From Colwellia sp. (GTDB lineage: Bacteria; Pseudomonadota; Gammaproteobacteria; Enterobacterales; Alteromonadaceae): 64,000 nt of DNA. The DNA lies in contig JABSOW010000004.1 in the NCBI GenBank assembly GCA_013215465.1, forward strand, positions 124,001 through 188,000, written 5' to 3'. Positions 8,040 through 16,972 of the stretch are shown in pieces; the stretch's first letter is position 1, and each line of letters begins with the position of its first letter. Made by a program: the position numbers and the translations under genes. The notes beneath the pieces are model-generated. The model saw only the letters and a program-made list of their open reading frames with translations. It did no database searches and was not told the origin of the DNA.

Positions 8040-10976
8040 TTAGACTAAAATTTTTTTCCATACTAACATCACCTGTTCTCGTTCAGTCACTGCGTCTTTA
8101 TTCACTAATAGTGCTTCATTTTGCAAGGTCGCTTTATGGCCTAAACCTCTTAGTTGCTGATAACAATTAGCCAATAACTGTTGCTCTGGCACTGTTAATA
8201 TTTCAAGACTAGCTAACTGCTTAAATATACTCAAATTATCACAACGCTGACTTAAGCTTTTATGTGCATGGCAATGGGCCAACACTAAATATTGCGCCAA
8301 AAATTCAATATCAACTAATCCACCGAGCCCTTGTTTAATATCAACAAGTTCATCGGTAGATTTATCAAGGTGATTACGCATTTTCTCTCGCATATTACTG
8401 ACATCAACTATTAATTTATCTGTCTCCCGTGGCATACTTAATACTTGCTGACGTATTTCATTAAACAGCTGTTCAATAACACTATTACCATAGACAATGC
8501 GCGCACGTACCAATGCTTGGTGTTCCCATGTCCAAGCATCTTCTTGTTGATACTGGCCAAAAGTGTTTATATGCACCACTAAAACACCCGAATTACCCGA
8601 CGGACGCAGACGCATATCTAATTCATACAAAATACCGCTATTCATTCGTGTATTAAAAATATGCATAATACGCTGCGCTAGCTTCATATAAAATTGACTA
8701 GCTGGTACACTTTTATCACCGTTAGCCAAACCCGTCGTGACGTCACCTGTTGGGCTGTTATGTACAAAAACCAAATCAAGATCAGAGCCATAGCTAAGTT
8801 CATTACCGCCCATTTTTCCATAGGCGATTACCGAAAACCCTTTATTTTGAAAAGTATTTTTGTTAAAACTTATCGACTCACTTACTGAATTAACAATAGA
8901 TTTCGGCATACCAAAACGACCAACGACTTGTTGCCAGCCAATATTAATCACCTCAGCAATAATAGCTTGTGCTAATGCCGTTAAGTGTTGGCTTACTTGT
9001 GCTACCGTTAATATCTCAGTAATATCTGCCGCAGCAATACGTAATTGTTGTGCTTGTTTGAATAAGCGCAAAGCATCCATTTGCGCTTCTAGATCTTCTT
9101 CAGGAACCCGTAACATACTTTCACGTAATTCATCTCCATAAGCCGTTATTTTTGTGGGATTATGTAACAAACGTGGATCAATTAATTCATCGAGTAAAAT
9201 CGGAAATTTAGCGATATAGTCAGTCACCCAACGGCTAGCTTGGCATAAATGAATTAATTGTTTTAACGCCCCTTCATTTTCAAATAATAACTCTAGGTAG
9301 GCGGTACGGGTAACTATTTTTTTAAAGACATGTAAAACGCGTGCAAGCACAAATTCAGCTTGTTTTGCTTGCTGAATATGACAAATAAGTAAAGGCAGCA
9401 ACTTATCTAACACTTGCCTACCTCTATTACCGATACTTCGCTTACCAACATCATCTCTAAAATCCGACAATAAATGCCAAATCTCTTCACTGTTCCAGTG
9501 GTTTTTTTCGCTAACGTCTTGCTCTTGTTCTAGCCAAGCAATGGATTCCTCATCACTCCAGCGGCTGTGCCACAAAGTTATCCAGTGCTGATCTTGGGCT
9601 TGATGATTTGGGCTTTCCATACCAATGAGCTGCTCAAATTGGTCATGAACATCATGCATATGTTGTTCAAGTACCAAACAAAACTCTTGCCACGAGTTAA
9701 ACTCAAGCACATGCAGTAGTCTTTGCTGATCTAATTTATTGTCAGGTAAGGTTTGTGTTTGTTTATCAGCCAATGCTTGTATAATATTTTCGACTCGACG
9801 TAAAAAACAATAGGCATTTTCTAACACTGTTTTACTGTCTTCTGGCAGCTCCCCTGCAAGTACTAATGCAGGTAATACCGTTAATAGCCGACGTTGGCGT
9901 AACGCTTTTACTCTACCACCACGAATCAACTGAAATACTTGCACAATAAATTCAATTTCACGAATACCACCAGCGCCGAGTTTAATATTATTCACTAATT
10001 GCTTACGGCGAACTTCTTGTGAAATCATCATTTTCATCCGACGTAAACTGTCGATAACACTAAAATCGATATAGCGACGATAAACAAAAGGTCGCAACAG
10101 TTTTGACAGTTGTTGATGGTAGCTATCATCACCATTAAGTGGCGGAATGACACGTGCTTTTAGCATGGCATAACGTTCCCAATCTCTCCCCTGATCTTGG
10201 TAATAATCCTCCATGGCACTAAATGTTAATACTAACGAGCCACTGTCACCAAAGGGTCTTAAGCGCATATCAACGCGATAAACAAAACCATCGGCAGTAT
10301 GCTGATGCAATGAGGTAATGAGCTTTTGTGCTAAACGAGTAAAAAACTGTTGATTCTCAAGAGTTCGTCTACTGCCTTGAGTTTCACCACTGTGAGGATA
10401 AACAAAAATAAGATCAATATCAGAAGAAAAATTTAACTCATATCCACCTAACTTGCCCATACCATAAACCAGCAATGGCTGAATATCTCCGTCAGTACTT
10501 GTTGGTGTTCCCCACTTGTTTTGACAAAACCTTGTTAACCAAGCAAGACTAGCTTGAATAAGTGCATCAGCTAATAAAGATAAGCGCTCTAATGACCGCT
10601 CAAGAGCAATATTGAGCACCAAATCTGCCACGGCAATATTAACCATTTGCTGTAAACGAAATCGTCTCAATAGTCGGTGTAATTGCACTTCACTTTCACA
10701 CGCTATTAATAAATCATTTAACAACTTAGCATAAGGCGGCACTGTTTTTTGGTAGACATCTTTATTTACAAATAAATTCAACACCAATTCTGGTGCTTGC
10801 AAGGCACTGGTTAAAATAAAGTCACTTAAGGTAATAGCCAAGGTAAACTGTTCAAGCTGTTCGGACGTTAGCGCTTGATAACTCATTGGGTGTTGTTGGC
10901 TAAATTGTTGCCAGCTTTTTTGTTTTTGTTGTGCTAATAATGGCGATAAATTTGCAGATAATGACGGTAAAGACAC
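8040..10976 (-). CDS. glnE: bifunctional glutamine synthetase adenylyltransferase/adenylyl-removing enzyme
   Basis: A 978-residue cytosolic enzyme that adds AMP to, and removes it from, glutamine synthetase in response to PII and glutamine. Two nucleotidyltransferase domains are evident. The N-terminal deadenylylase has GKLGGYELNFSSDIDLIFVY (about 175-195). The C-terminal adenylylase has GKMGGNELSYGSDLDLVFVH (about 700-720). Each is followed by its RLRP block. Length equals the usual 940-980. It is transcribed alone; hldE, its partner in enterics, is not adjacent. Confidence 0.96.
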   Translation of the reverse strand: MSLPSLSANLSPLLAQQKQKSWQQFSQQHPMSYQALTSEQLEQFTLAITLSDFILTSALQAPELVLNLFVNKDVYQKTVPPYAKLLNDLLIACESEVQLHRLLRRFRLQQMVNIAVADLVLNIALERSLERLSLLADALIQASLAWLTRFCQNKWGTPTSTDGDIQPLLVYGMGKLGGYELNFSSDIDLIFVYPHSGETQGSRRTLENQQFFTRLAQKLITSLHQHTADGFVYRVDMRLRPFGDSGSLVLTFSAMEDYYQDQGRDWERYAMLKARVIPPLNGDDSYHQQLSKLLRPFVYRRYIDFSVIDSLRRMKMMISQEVRRKQLVNNIKLGAGGIREIEFIVQVFQLIRGGRVKALRQRRLLTVLPALVLAGELPEDSKTVLENAYCFLRRVENIIQALADKQTQTLPDNKLDQQRLLHVLEFNSWQEFCLVLEQHMHDVHDQFEQLIGMESPNHQAQDQHWITLWHSRWSDEESIAWLEQEQDVSEKNHWNSEEIWHLLSDFRDDVGKRSIGNRGRQVLDKLLPLLICHIQQAKQAEFVLARVLHVFKKIVTRTAYLELLFENEGALKQLIHLCQASRWVTDYIAKFPILLDELIDPRLLHNPTKITAYGDELRESMLRVPEEDLEAQMDALRLFKQAQQLRIAAADITEILTVAQVSQHLTALAQAIIAEVINIGWQQVVGRFGMPKSIVNSVSESISFNKNTFQNKGFSVIAYGKMGGNELSYGSDLDLVFVHNSPTGDVTTGLANGDKSVPASQFYMKLAQRIMHIFNTRMNSGILYELDMRLRPSGNSGVLVVHINTFGQYQQEDAWTWEHQALVRARIVYGNSVIEQLFNEIRQQVLSMPRETDKLIVDVSNMREKMRNHLDKSTDELVDIKQGLGGLVDIEFLAQYLVLAHCHAHKSLSQRCDNLSIFKQLASLEILTVPEQQLLANCYQQLRGLGHKATLQNEALLVNKDAVTEREQVMLVWKKILV

Positions 10977-11037
10977 AAGTAGTCCTTTTATTACTTAAAA
11001 TAAACGCATCAAGATAGTATAATCAAGACAATATAAT

Positions 11038-11066
11038 TTGAACAATAGACATAATATGTCATTAAT
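11038..11066 (+). promoter_or_regulatory. promoter with palindromic operator 1 of the stress cluster
   Basis: TTGAAC (11038-11043) and ATTAAT (11061-11066) are spaced 17 bp. The spacer contains the palindrome GACATAATATGTC at 11048-11060. The same palindrome occurs twice before the YjfI-like gene (14978-15032). A spacer position is typical for a repressor site; the binding protein is unknown. Confidence 0.6.
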
Positions 11067-11091
11067 GTTTTAATAATAACATAGCACTTTT

Positions 11092-12129
11092 ATGGAGATG
11101 ATGGCAGTAATGCAAAGGCTAAAAGACTCTTTTATCAAACAATTTTTTAATAAAATATGTACTAGATCAATATTAGTGCTCGCTATTTTATTATTATCCG
11201 CTTGTGGCGATCCCGTTAAAGACCAAGCAAGACAACAACTCCCTATTACTGAAAAAAGAGTTGCTCAACTGGGTGATGCACTAAGTAATGGTCAGGTGCG
11301 TAATGCTAATTTAATCCATCAATATGCCAATAAAGTATCAGCTCTCAAGCCGAACCTAAATGCTTTGGTTGATGAGTTTCGTAAAGACGCTAGCATCCAA
11401 GGCCCTATGTATCGTGCCCTATTAGATAGAGTCAATACCGCAAAAAAACAACCGCAAATGTTTGCTTCTAGCCAAGCGCTTTATGACGAATTACTTAATA
11501 TTTATCAAGCGGCTGATCCGGTACTCTATTCTGATGCATTAAGTGATCCCTTAAATGTATTAGCTGATATGTCTGACGGTCAACTGCCTAGAGTGAATTC
11601 TTTATCTAAATTACAATCTCAACAAGCAAATAATGCCCAGGATTTTGGCACCGGTGAACAACTTATTGGCAACCCAAATTATGGAAATTGGCAAACGGGT
11701 AGTAATGGCATGTCATTTTGGGCATGGTATGGTATGTATTCTATGATGGGAAATATGTTTGGACGCCCTGCATACTATAGTGACTGGGGACGAAATAGAA
11801 ACTATAGTTACTATAATGATTATGGCAGAACTCGCTATAGTTCACCTAGCCAGTTAAATAAACAAACCCAACTTGATCAGCGTACTAAAAAGTCATTTGC
11901 CAGTAGAGGGCAAAAATTTACCAGTCCATACAGTAAAAACCGTACCGGCTCTTCTAGTTTATCTTCCAAAAGTAAAACCGCGCAATCTAGCGCTAACCGT
12001 TTTCGCAGTAATACCGCTAAAAAAAGTAGCTATGCGAGTAAATCTAGCACGCAATCAAAATATGGAAAAAGCTCTAGTTTTAGAAACTCTAACACCAATA
12101 CATCACGTAGTTTTCGACGTGGTAAATAA
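11092..12129 (+). CDS. lipoprotein with basic Ser/Thr-rich tail, first gene of the PspA/DUF350 cluster
   Basis: A 345-residue protein with a lipoprotein signal: a hydrophobic run (about 27-35) ends in LSAC, placing the lipidated Cys at 38 if the ATG at 11092 is used. ATGs at 11098, 11101 and 11110 are alternatives, and no clear Shine-Dalgarno site decides. Residues 40-200 look helical and soluble. Residues 215-265 are rich in Trp, Tyr and Gly. The last 90 residues are low-complexity Ser/Lys/Arg/Thr with net positive charge, suited to binding membrane or polyanion. The family was not recognised. The DUF350 gene follows 21 bp downstream, so they form an operon. Confidence 0.75.
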   Translation: MEMMAVMQRLKDSFIKQFFNKICTRSILVLAILLLSACGDPVKDQARQQLPITEKRVAQLGDALSNGQVRNANLIHQYANKVSALKPNLNALVDEFRKDASIQGPMYRALLDRVNTAKKQPQMFASSQALYDELLNIYQAADPVLYSDALSDPLNVLADMSDGQLPRVNSLSKLQSQQANNAQDFGTGEQLIGNPNYGNWQTGSNGMSFWAWYGMYSMMGNMFGRPAYYSDWGRNRNYSYYNDYGRTRYSSPSQLNKQTQLDQRTKKSFASRGQKFTSPYSKNRTGSSSLSSKSKTAQSSANRFRSNTAKKSSYASKSSTQSKYGKSSSFRNSNTNTSRSFRRGK

Positions 12130-12150
12130 CAAGAAATAGGATAGAACGTT

Positions 12151-13053
12151 ATGAACACATTGATAGATCTCGTTGGTGTTAATCAAGAATTACTGATTTA
12201 TTTAGCCATAGATATCACTATTGCCATCATGCTTTTAGGCGCTATGCGCTTTTTATTGGGTTTAACAAGCCAAGTAAATAGTACTGAAGAATTGGCTGAA
12301 AAAGATAACTTCGCCTTTGGTGTTAGTGTTGCTGGTAGTGTTCTAGCCTTAGGTATAGTATTAACCGGTGCTATTGCCGGAGAAAATGCGCCAAGTTATA
12401 TGATGGAAATCATTGGCATGTTGGCCTATGGCACCTACGGTTTAATACTAATTAAAGTGGGACGATTCATTCAAGATAAAGTCGCTTTGCAACACCTAAA
12501 TAAAACTGAGTTAATAAAAGAAAAAAACCTTACCATAGGTATTATTGATGCTGCCGGCGCTATTGCTACTGCTATTATTATCCGCGCAGTATTACTTTGG
12601 GTTGAAGGTTTAAATATTTCAACCTTCATCGCCATTACCTGTGGCTTTATTGTTGCGCAAACGGTATTAGTTTTAGTGACGCGTATTAGAGAGAGAAAAT
12701 ACGCTAAAAACAATCAACAAAATTGCCTACAAGAAGCCTTGAGCGAAGGACAAATAGCGCTGGCTATTCGTTATAGTGGTCAAGTTATTAGTACTGCCCT
12801 TGCCGTCACAGCAGCAAGTCACTTCCTAGTTTATAGTCCGGACACCTTAGTAATGAATTTACTAGGCTGGCTAGTCTTCGGTATAATAATGACGTTATTA
12901 GTGGCACTGTTAACCTCACTGGCCAAACGCATTGTCCTTTGGGGGATCAACCTAGTCGAAGAAGTAGATCAACAACACAATATTGGTGTTGCTAGTATTG
13001 AAATGGCAACAAGTATTTCAATCGCCTTGATATTAACAGCGTTAATGGCTTAA
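12151..13053 (+). CDS. DUF350 membrane protein, YjfL-like
   Basis: A 300-residue inner-membrane protein with about eight hydrophobic helices, arranged as two similar four-helix halves. Each half carries the DUF350 pattern of an AIRYSGQVI or NFAFGVSVAG block preceding an LG-rich helix. It is twice the size of E. coli YjfL (about 130 residues), consistent with an internal duplication. AAATAGGAT lies before the ATG. In enterics yjfL sits with yjfI, yjfJ and yjfK, and homologues of all of those occur within the next 4 kb here. Confidence 0.8.
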   Translation: MNTLIDLVGVNQELLIYLAIDITIAIMLLGAMRFLLGLTSQVNSTEELAEKDNFAFGVSVAGSVLALGIVLTGAIAGENAPSYMMEIIGMLAYGTYGLILIKVGRFIQDKVALQHLNKTELIKEKNLTIGIIDAAGAIATAIIIRAVLLWVEGLNISTFIAITCGFIVAQTVLVLVTRIRERKYAKNNQQNCLQEALSEGQIALAIRYSGQVISTALAVTAASHFLVYSPDTLVMNLLGWLVFGIIMTLLVALLTSLAKRIVLWGINLVEEVDQQHNIGVASIEMATSISIALILTALMA

Positions 13054-13169
13054 CCAGTTACGAGTATTAGGTTACTAGTATCGAGTTGCGAATAAAGTCT
13101 CTTCCTAACTCGATACTTATGTATTAAAAACTCACAAAAATTCGACTTCACACTGATCAATATTCTTAT

Positions 13170-14873
13170 ATGTTTTCAAAAAAAAACCACTATTTAGACG
13201 ACACACTGCTAATTTTAACGATGGCTGTGCTCGCCGGCTGTGGTTTGATCTATGAATACCTCCTTTCTCATTACGCTGGCCGCGTGCTTGGGGTAATGGA
13301 AAGTACAATCTATACCATGATAGGCTTAATGATAGTATCAATGGGTTTAGGTGCTTTTGCCGCGCGTAAAGTACGCTGTGCCTTTAATGGTTTTGTTTAT
13401 TTAGAGTTAATAATTGCTTTACTAGGCACTAGTGCAATATTAATCATTGGCGGTTTGATCGCGATCACCCAAATATTACCGCATATTATCGCCGATATGT
13501 TTGCTCTTCCTCCTGATATGTTACCCAAAGGCGGACTTCTTAAACAATTAAGCTTTATTGCCATCAATAGTCCTTATTTTTTCGGCGTAGTAATAGGCTT
13601 TTTTATTGGTATGGAAATTCCCCTCATCGCCAGAATTCGTGAAGAAATACATGGTCAGCATCTTGCCAATAATCTAGGTACCATTTATGGCGCAGACTAT
13701 ATCGGTGCCGGGGTTGGCGCTGCTATTTGGGTGGTTTTTTTACTCAGCATCGATATTAGTAAGGCTGCCGCGTTAACGGCGAGTCTAAACCTGATTGCTG
13801 GCGCTTTTTTTGTTTTACGTTATTGGCATAAACTAACTTGGCGTAAAACATTTCTAGGCTTACATCTAGTATTAGCGTTAATTATTACATTGATGTTTAA
13901 TTACGGTAATCAGTGGCTGAATCAAATGAATAGCCTACTGTATCTAGACAAAGTAGTACACGTTCAAAAAACCCATTATCAACAACTAACTTTCACCGAA
14001 CGTTATTTAGGTATTAACGATGACGAAACACCAGCGAGCATCATTAATTTTTATCTTAATGGCCGCTTACAGTTTTCATCCATCGATGAACATATTTATC
14101 ATGACTATTTAGTCGCACCGGTTTTAGCAGGCTCAGCGCGTCATGACAATATTCTCATTATTGGCGGCGGTGATGGTTTAGCATTACGAGATGTATTGAA
14201 ATACGCGCCCAAAAAGGTAACCTTAATTGACCTTGATAGTGAATTAATAGATGTTTTTCAAACACCAGAGCAACATTTAAATGCCAACTTAGCCCGAAAA
14301 ATAAAGCATTTAAATAAAAGTAGCCTACAAGATCAGCGAGTTACCATTATACGTAGCGATGCCTTTATAAGCGTAAATGAGCTGCTTAAAACAGGAGAAA
14401 TATTCGATGCTATTATTGTTGATCTTCCTGATCCTAGCCATCCTGATCTCAATAAACTCTACACGGTTAATTTTTACGCTAGATTAAAGCAACTACTGTC
14501 AGGAGATGGCCTGATTGCCATTCAATCAACCAGCCCTTACCATGCAAAAGACTCATTTATTTCTATTGGTAAAACATTAACTGCGGCAAACTTTACCCAT
14601 GTGCAACAATATCATGACAATGTGCCAAGCTTTGGCGAATGGGGTTGGACCATTGGCGCAAAAATGGGAACTAGCCCACTAGCAAGGCTAGAAAACCTAA
14701 AACAATTGCCGGTAAAGCATAGTTGGCTCAATTTAGAAACATTAAAAGCCGCTTTTATTTTTCCCAATGATTTTTATAGTGATAAAGCAAACATAGATAT
14801 CAATACTTTAGGTAGCCATACACTTTACCAATTGCACCAAAAAGCATGGCAAAATCAACAAGGGCTACAATAG
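13170..14873 (+). CDS. polytopic spermidine synthase-like protein
   Basis: A 567-residue fusion. Residues 10-240 hold seven or so membrane helices (LAGCGLIYEYLLSHYAGRVLG onward). Residues 260-520 form a spermidine-synthase-like methyltransferase fold, with ILIIGGGDGLALRDVL as nucleotide site and VTLIDLDSELI as the acidic strand. DAIIVDLPDPSHP follows, with Asp at the catalytic position. Such proteins are predicted to make or modify polyamines or related compounds at the membrane. Its place between DUF350 and PspA-like genes suggests a shared membrane-stress role. The start has no strong ribosome-binding site. There is a 117-bp gap upstream, so it may be in the same or a separate unit. Confidence 0.82.
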   Translation: MFSKKNHYLDDTLLILTMAVLAGCGLIYEYLLSHYAGRVLGVMESTIYTMIGLMIVSMGLGAFAARKVRCAFNGFVYLELIIALLGTSAILIIGGLIAITQILPHIIADMFALPPDMLPKGGLLKQLSFIAINSPYFFGVVIGFFIGMEIPLIARIREEIHGQHLANNLGTIYGADYIGAGVGAAIWVVFLLSIDISKAAALTASLNLIAGAFFVLRYWHKLTWRKTFLGLHLVLALIITLMFNYGNQWLNQMNSLLYLDKVVHVQKTHYQQLTFTERYLGINDDETPASIINFYLNGRLQFSSIDEHIYHDYLVAPVLAGSARHDNILIIGGGDGLALRDVLKYAPKKVTLIDLDSELIDVFQTPEQHLNANLARKIKHLNKSSLQDQRVTIIRSDAFISVNELLKTGEIFDAIIVDLPDPSHPDLNKLYTVNFYARLKQLLSGDGLIAIQSTSPYHAKDSFISIGKTLTAANFTHVQQYHDNVPSFGEWGWTIGAKMGTSPLARLENLKQLPVKHSWLNLETLKAAFIFPNDFYSDKANIDINTLGSHTLYQLHQKAWQNQQGLQ

Positions 14874-14977
14874 GTACGAATAAAAAAGTTACGGGTAATA
14901 AAAGTTTCGAGGGCGAAGTAATCAACGTTACCAGCAAGAAAAGTTTCGAGTAGCGAAAGAATAAAACGACAAGAAAT

Positions 14978-15032
14978 GCTTGACATAATATGTCAAGCTG
15001 TTAAATTTAACCCCGATGACATATTATGTCAT
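14978..15032 (+). promoter_or_regulatory. promoter with palindromic operators 2 and 3 of the stress cluster
   Basis: A 21-bp perfect odd palindrome (14978-14998, core GACATAATATGTC) contains the -35 hexamer TTGACA (14980-14985). A -10-like TAAATT follows at 15002-15007. A second palindrome, core GACATATTATGTC, lies at 15016-15032. The centres are 36 bp apart. The same core sits in the promoter of the first cluster gene at 11048-11060, which is the best evidence for a common regulator. Confidence 0.65.
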
Positions 15033-15063
15033 TTATATGTTTTTGATTAAGGATAGGAAATAC

Positions 15064-15477
15064 ATGAATATTCATACTATAGCCGATCATTTAAATAGTT
15101 TAGCCGATAATTCTGACACAGGAATGGACTTTGACTGTCAGCCAATATCCGGTGAAGTCGATGTACTGCAGATAACTATTTTGGGTCGAGAAGAGTTACC
15201 CGTTTTTTTATCAGTAACCGATGATCAAATATTGTGCATCAGTTATCTGTGGGGTGCTGATGAAGTAAAAACTGACTGTGTAAATGCTATGCACGAAAGC
15301 ATGTTAGAAATGAACATTCCTATGCCATTATCATCTTTTTCAAAAATTGGTGATAAATACGTAGTGTTCGGCGCATTATCTATCAATTCAACTTTTGAAG
15401 ATATTGAGCATGAATTAGCGGTATTAAGCAATAACGCCTTAGAAGTAATTGATGATATGAGTGACTTTTTAGTTTAA
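15064..15477 (+). CDS. DUF2170 protein, YjfI-like
   Basis: A 137-residue acidic cytosolic protein of the YjfI family, first gene of the yjfI-yjfJ-yjfK-like block. The frame can open at 15016, but that would start inside the operator palindrome. The ATG at 15064 follows AAGGATAGGAAATAC and gives the family-like start MNIHTIADHL. Conserved traits include a GxEELPVFLSVTDDQILC strand block and an MPLSSF segment. The PspA-like gene follows 25 bp downstream. Biochemical function is unknown. Confidence 0.8.
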   Translation: MNIHTIADHLNSLADNSDTGMDFDCQPISGEVDVLQITILGREELPVFLSVTDDQILCISYLWGADEVKTDCVNAMHESMLEMNIPMPLSSFSKIGDKYVVFGALSINSTFEDIEHELAVLSNNALEVIDDMSDFLV

Positions 15478-15502
15478 CAAGTCGGCTTATTAGGAGATAA
15501 AA

Positions 15503-16192
15503 ATGAGTATATTTAAAAAAATTATGACTGCAATTCGTGGCGGCGCCTCAGAAGCAGGCGAAGCAATTATTGATGCCAATGCAACCCGTATTTTTGAACA
15601 AGAAATTCGCGATGCCGAAAATCACTTAACTAAGGCAAAACGAGATTTAACTGGCGTAATGGCTGAACAAATGTCAGCGAACCGTGATGTGACTCGCTTA
15701 CAACGCGAAATATCAGAACATGAAGGTTATGCCGGTCAGGCCTTAGAAAAAGGCGATGAAACCTTAGCACTTGCCGTTGCCGAAAAAATAGCTACCTTAG
15801 AAAGTGATTTATCAGCGCAACAACAAGCACTTGATAGCTTTAGCGGCAATGCGGATAGACTTAAAGAATTAGTTAAGAAAAGTGAGCGCCAAGTAACTGA
15901 GCATAAGCGTCAGTTATCCATGGTAAAAACCACAGAAAGTGTACAAAAAGCCACTTCTGCGATTACCGATAACTTTTCATCAAGCAATTCAAAACTGTTA
16001 AGTGCTAAAGATTCATTAGAGCGTATTAAAGCCAAACAGCAAAAATTTGATGATAAAATGAAAGCCGCTGAAATACTTGAATCTGAAAACTCTGACTCAT
16101 CATTAGCAGCACAATTAAAAGCCGCGGGTATCGGCTCACAAGAAAACAGCGCCAACTCAGTGCTTGATCGCATTAGAGCAAAACAAAAATAA
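15503..16192 (+). CDS. PspA/IM30-family protein, YjfJ-like
   Basis: A 229-residue, almost wholly helical protein of the PspA/Vipp1 (ESCRT-III-like) family, which coats and protects stressed inner membranes. It starts MSIFKKIMTAIRGG, the amphipathic membrane-binding helix, and continues with long coiled-coil heptads (30-150) rich in Ala, Glu, Lys and Gln. The C-terminus ends VLDRIRAKQK. Unlike phage-shock operons, no pspF, pspB or pspC is nearby. Its neighbours are YjfI- and YjfK-like genes. GGAG precedes the ATG. Confidence 0.9.
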   Translation: MSIFKKIMTAIRGGASEAGEAIIDANATRIFEQEIRDAENHLTKAKRDLTGVMAEQMSANRDVTRLQREISEHEGYAGQALEKGDETLALAVAEKIATLESDLSAQQQALDSFSGNADRLKELVKKSERQVTEHKRQLSMVKTTESVQKATSAITDNFSSSNSKLLSAKDSLERIKAKQQKFDDKMKAAEILESENSDSSLAAQLKAAGIGSQENSANSVLDRIRAKQK

Positions 16193-16315
16193 TAGCAAGT
16201 AATGAGTTTTCGGGTAGCGAGTTAAGAAAAACCGCTACTCATAACTTTTCTTACTGGCAACTTTTTTACTGGCACTTTTTACTCGCACTCTTTTATTAGA
16301 AAATACAGGTCTGTT

Positions 16316-16957
16316 ATGAGTTTTTTTAAGAAAATATTTAACAAAGAAGCGCAAACTCAACGTAAATTAACTGACGTTAACCAACTTTTAGTGGGTGATA
16401 TTATTGTCTTGACCGATAGTTTTGCTTTACCCCAAGCATTACGCGCTCAGCAGTTTCAAGTGACTGCGGTTAATAGTTATGAATACGAACATAACACCCA
16501 AACTGAATGGGCTTTACAGGGTACTGGTGAACTGGCGTTATTTTTATCCTTAGAAGTTGATGATAGCACCGAACTAAAATTTTCATTAAAAATCGCACAT
16601 GATGAGGTGGAAACGTTATTCGATCTCGATAATTTCTCACAAATATTTGATGAACCCGGACAGGTTTGTCTAAATCGTCAAAGTGATAATGATGTCACTT
16701 CAATGTGGAGTAGTGAACAATATCAACAAAGCATTTTTGCCAAGGTTGGTTACTTTCATCGCAAAGATCATCGCCACGAAGATCTGTCTGCTTATGAAGG
16801 TGAAGGTTGTGGTGAACAACTTGAACTATATTCCTTGTATAACGACGATCAAAGTAAAGGCTTAGATGTCGAAGTGTGGCAAGATGGTGATACCGATATT
16901 TTTTTAACCTTATTCAGACCATTAACCGATATTATTGATATGTACCCCGCGAGTTAG
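16316..16957 (+). CDS. DUF2491 protein, YjfK-like
   Basis: A 213-residue cytosolic protein of the YjfK family, beginning MSFFKKIFNKE with a short amphipathic helix like that of the PspA homologue upstream. The remainder is acidic and strand-rich (VGDIIVLTDSFALPQAL, ELYSLYNDDQSKGLDVEVW). It lies 123 bp after the PspA-like gene and 15 bp before the next gene. The shared N-terminal helix suggests both proteins touch the same membrane surface; this is inference. Confidence 0.78.
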   Translation: MSFFKKIFNKEAQTQRKLTDVNQLLVGDIIVLTDSFALPQALRAQQFQVTAVNSYEYEHNTQTEWALQGTGELALFLSLEVDDSTELKFSLKIAHDEVETLFDLDNFSQIFDEPGQVCLNRQSDNDVTSMWSSEQYQQSIFAKVGYFHRKDHRHEDLSAYEGEGCGEQLELYSLYNDDQSKGLDVEVWQDGDTDIFLTLFRPLTDIIDMYPAS

Positions 16958-16972
16958 GAACTAAGAAATAAT

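Noticed and set aside
15016-15063. Upstream start of the YjfI-like gene (MTYYVIYMFLIK)
   Set aside because: This start lies inside an operator palindrome with no ribosome-binding site. The ATG at 15064 has AAGGA and matches the family start.
15503-16192. Standard phage-shock (psp) operon
   Set aside because: No pspF, pspB or pspC is nearby and the neighbours are YjfI- and YjfK-like, so it belongs to the yjf-type system.
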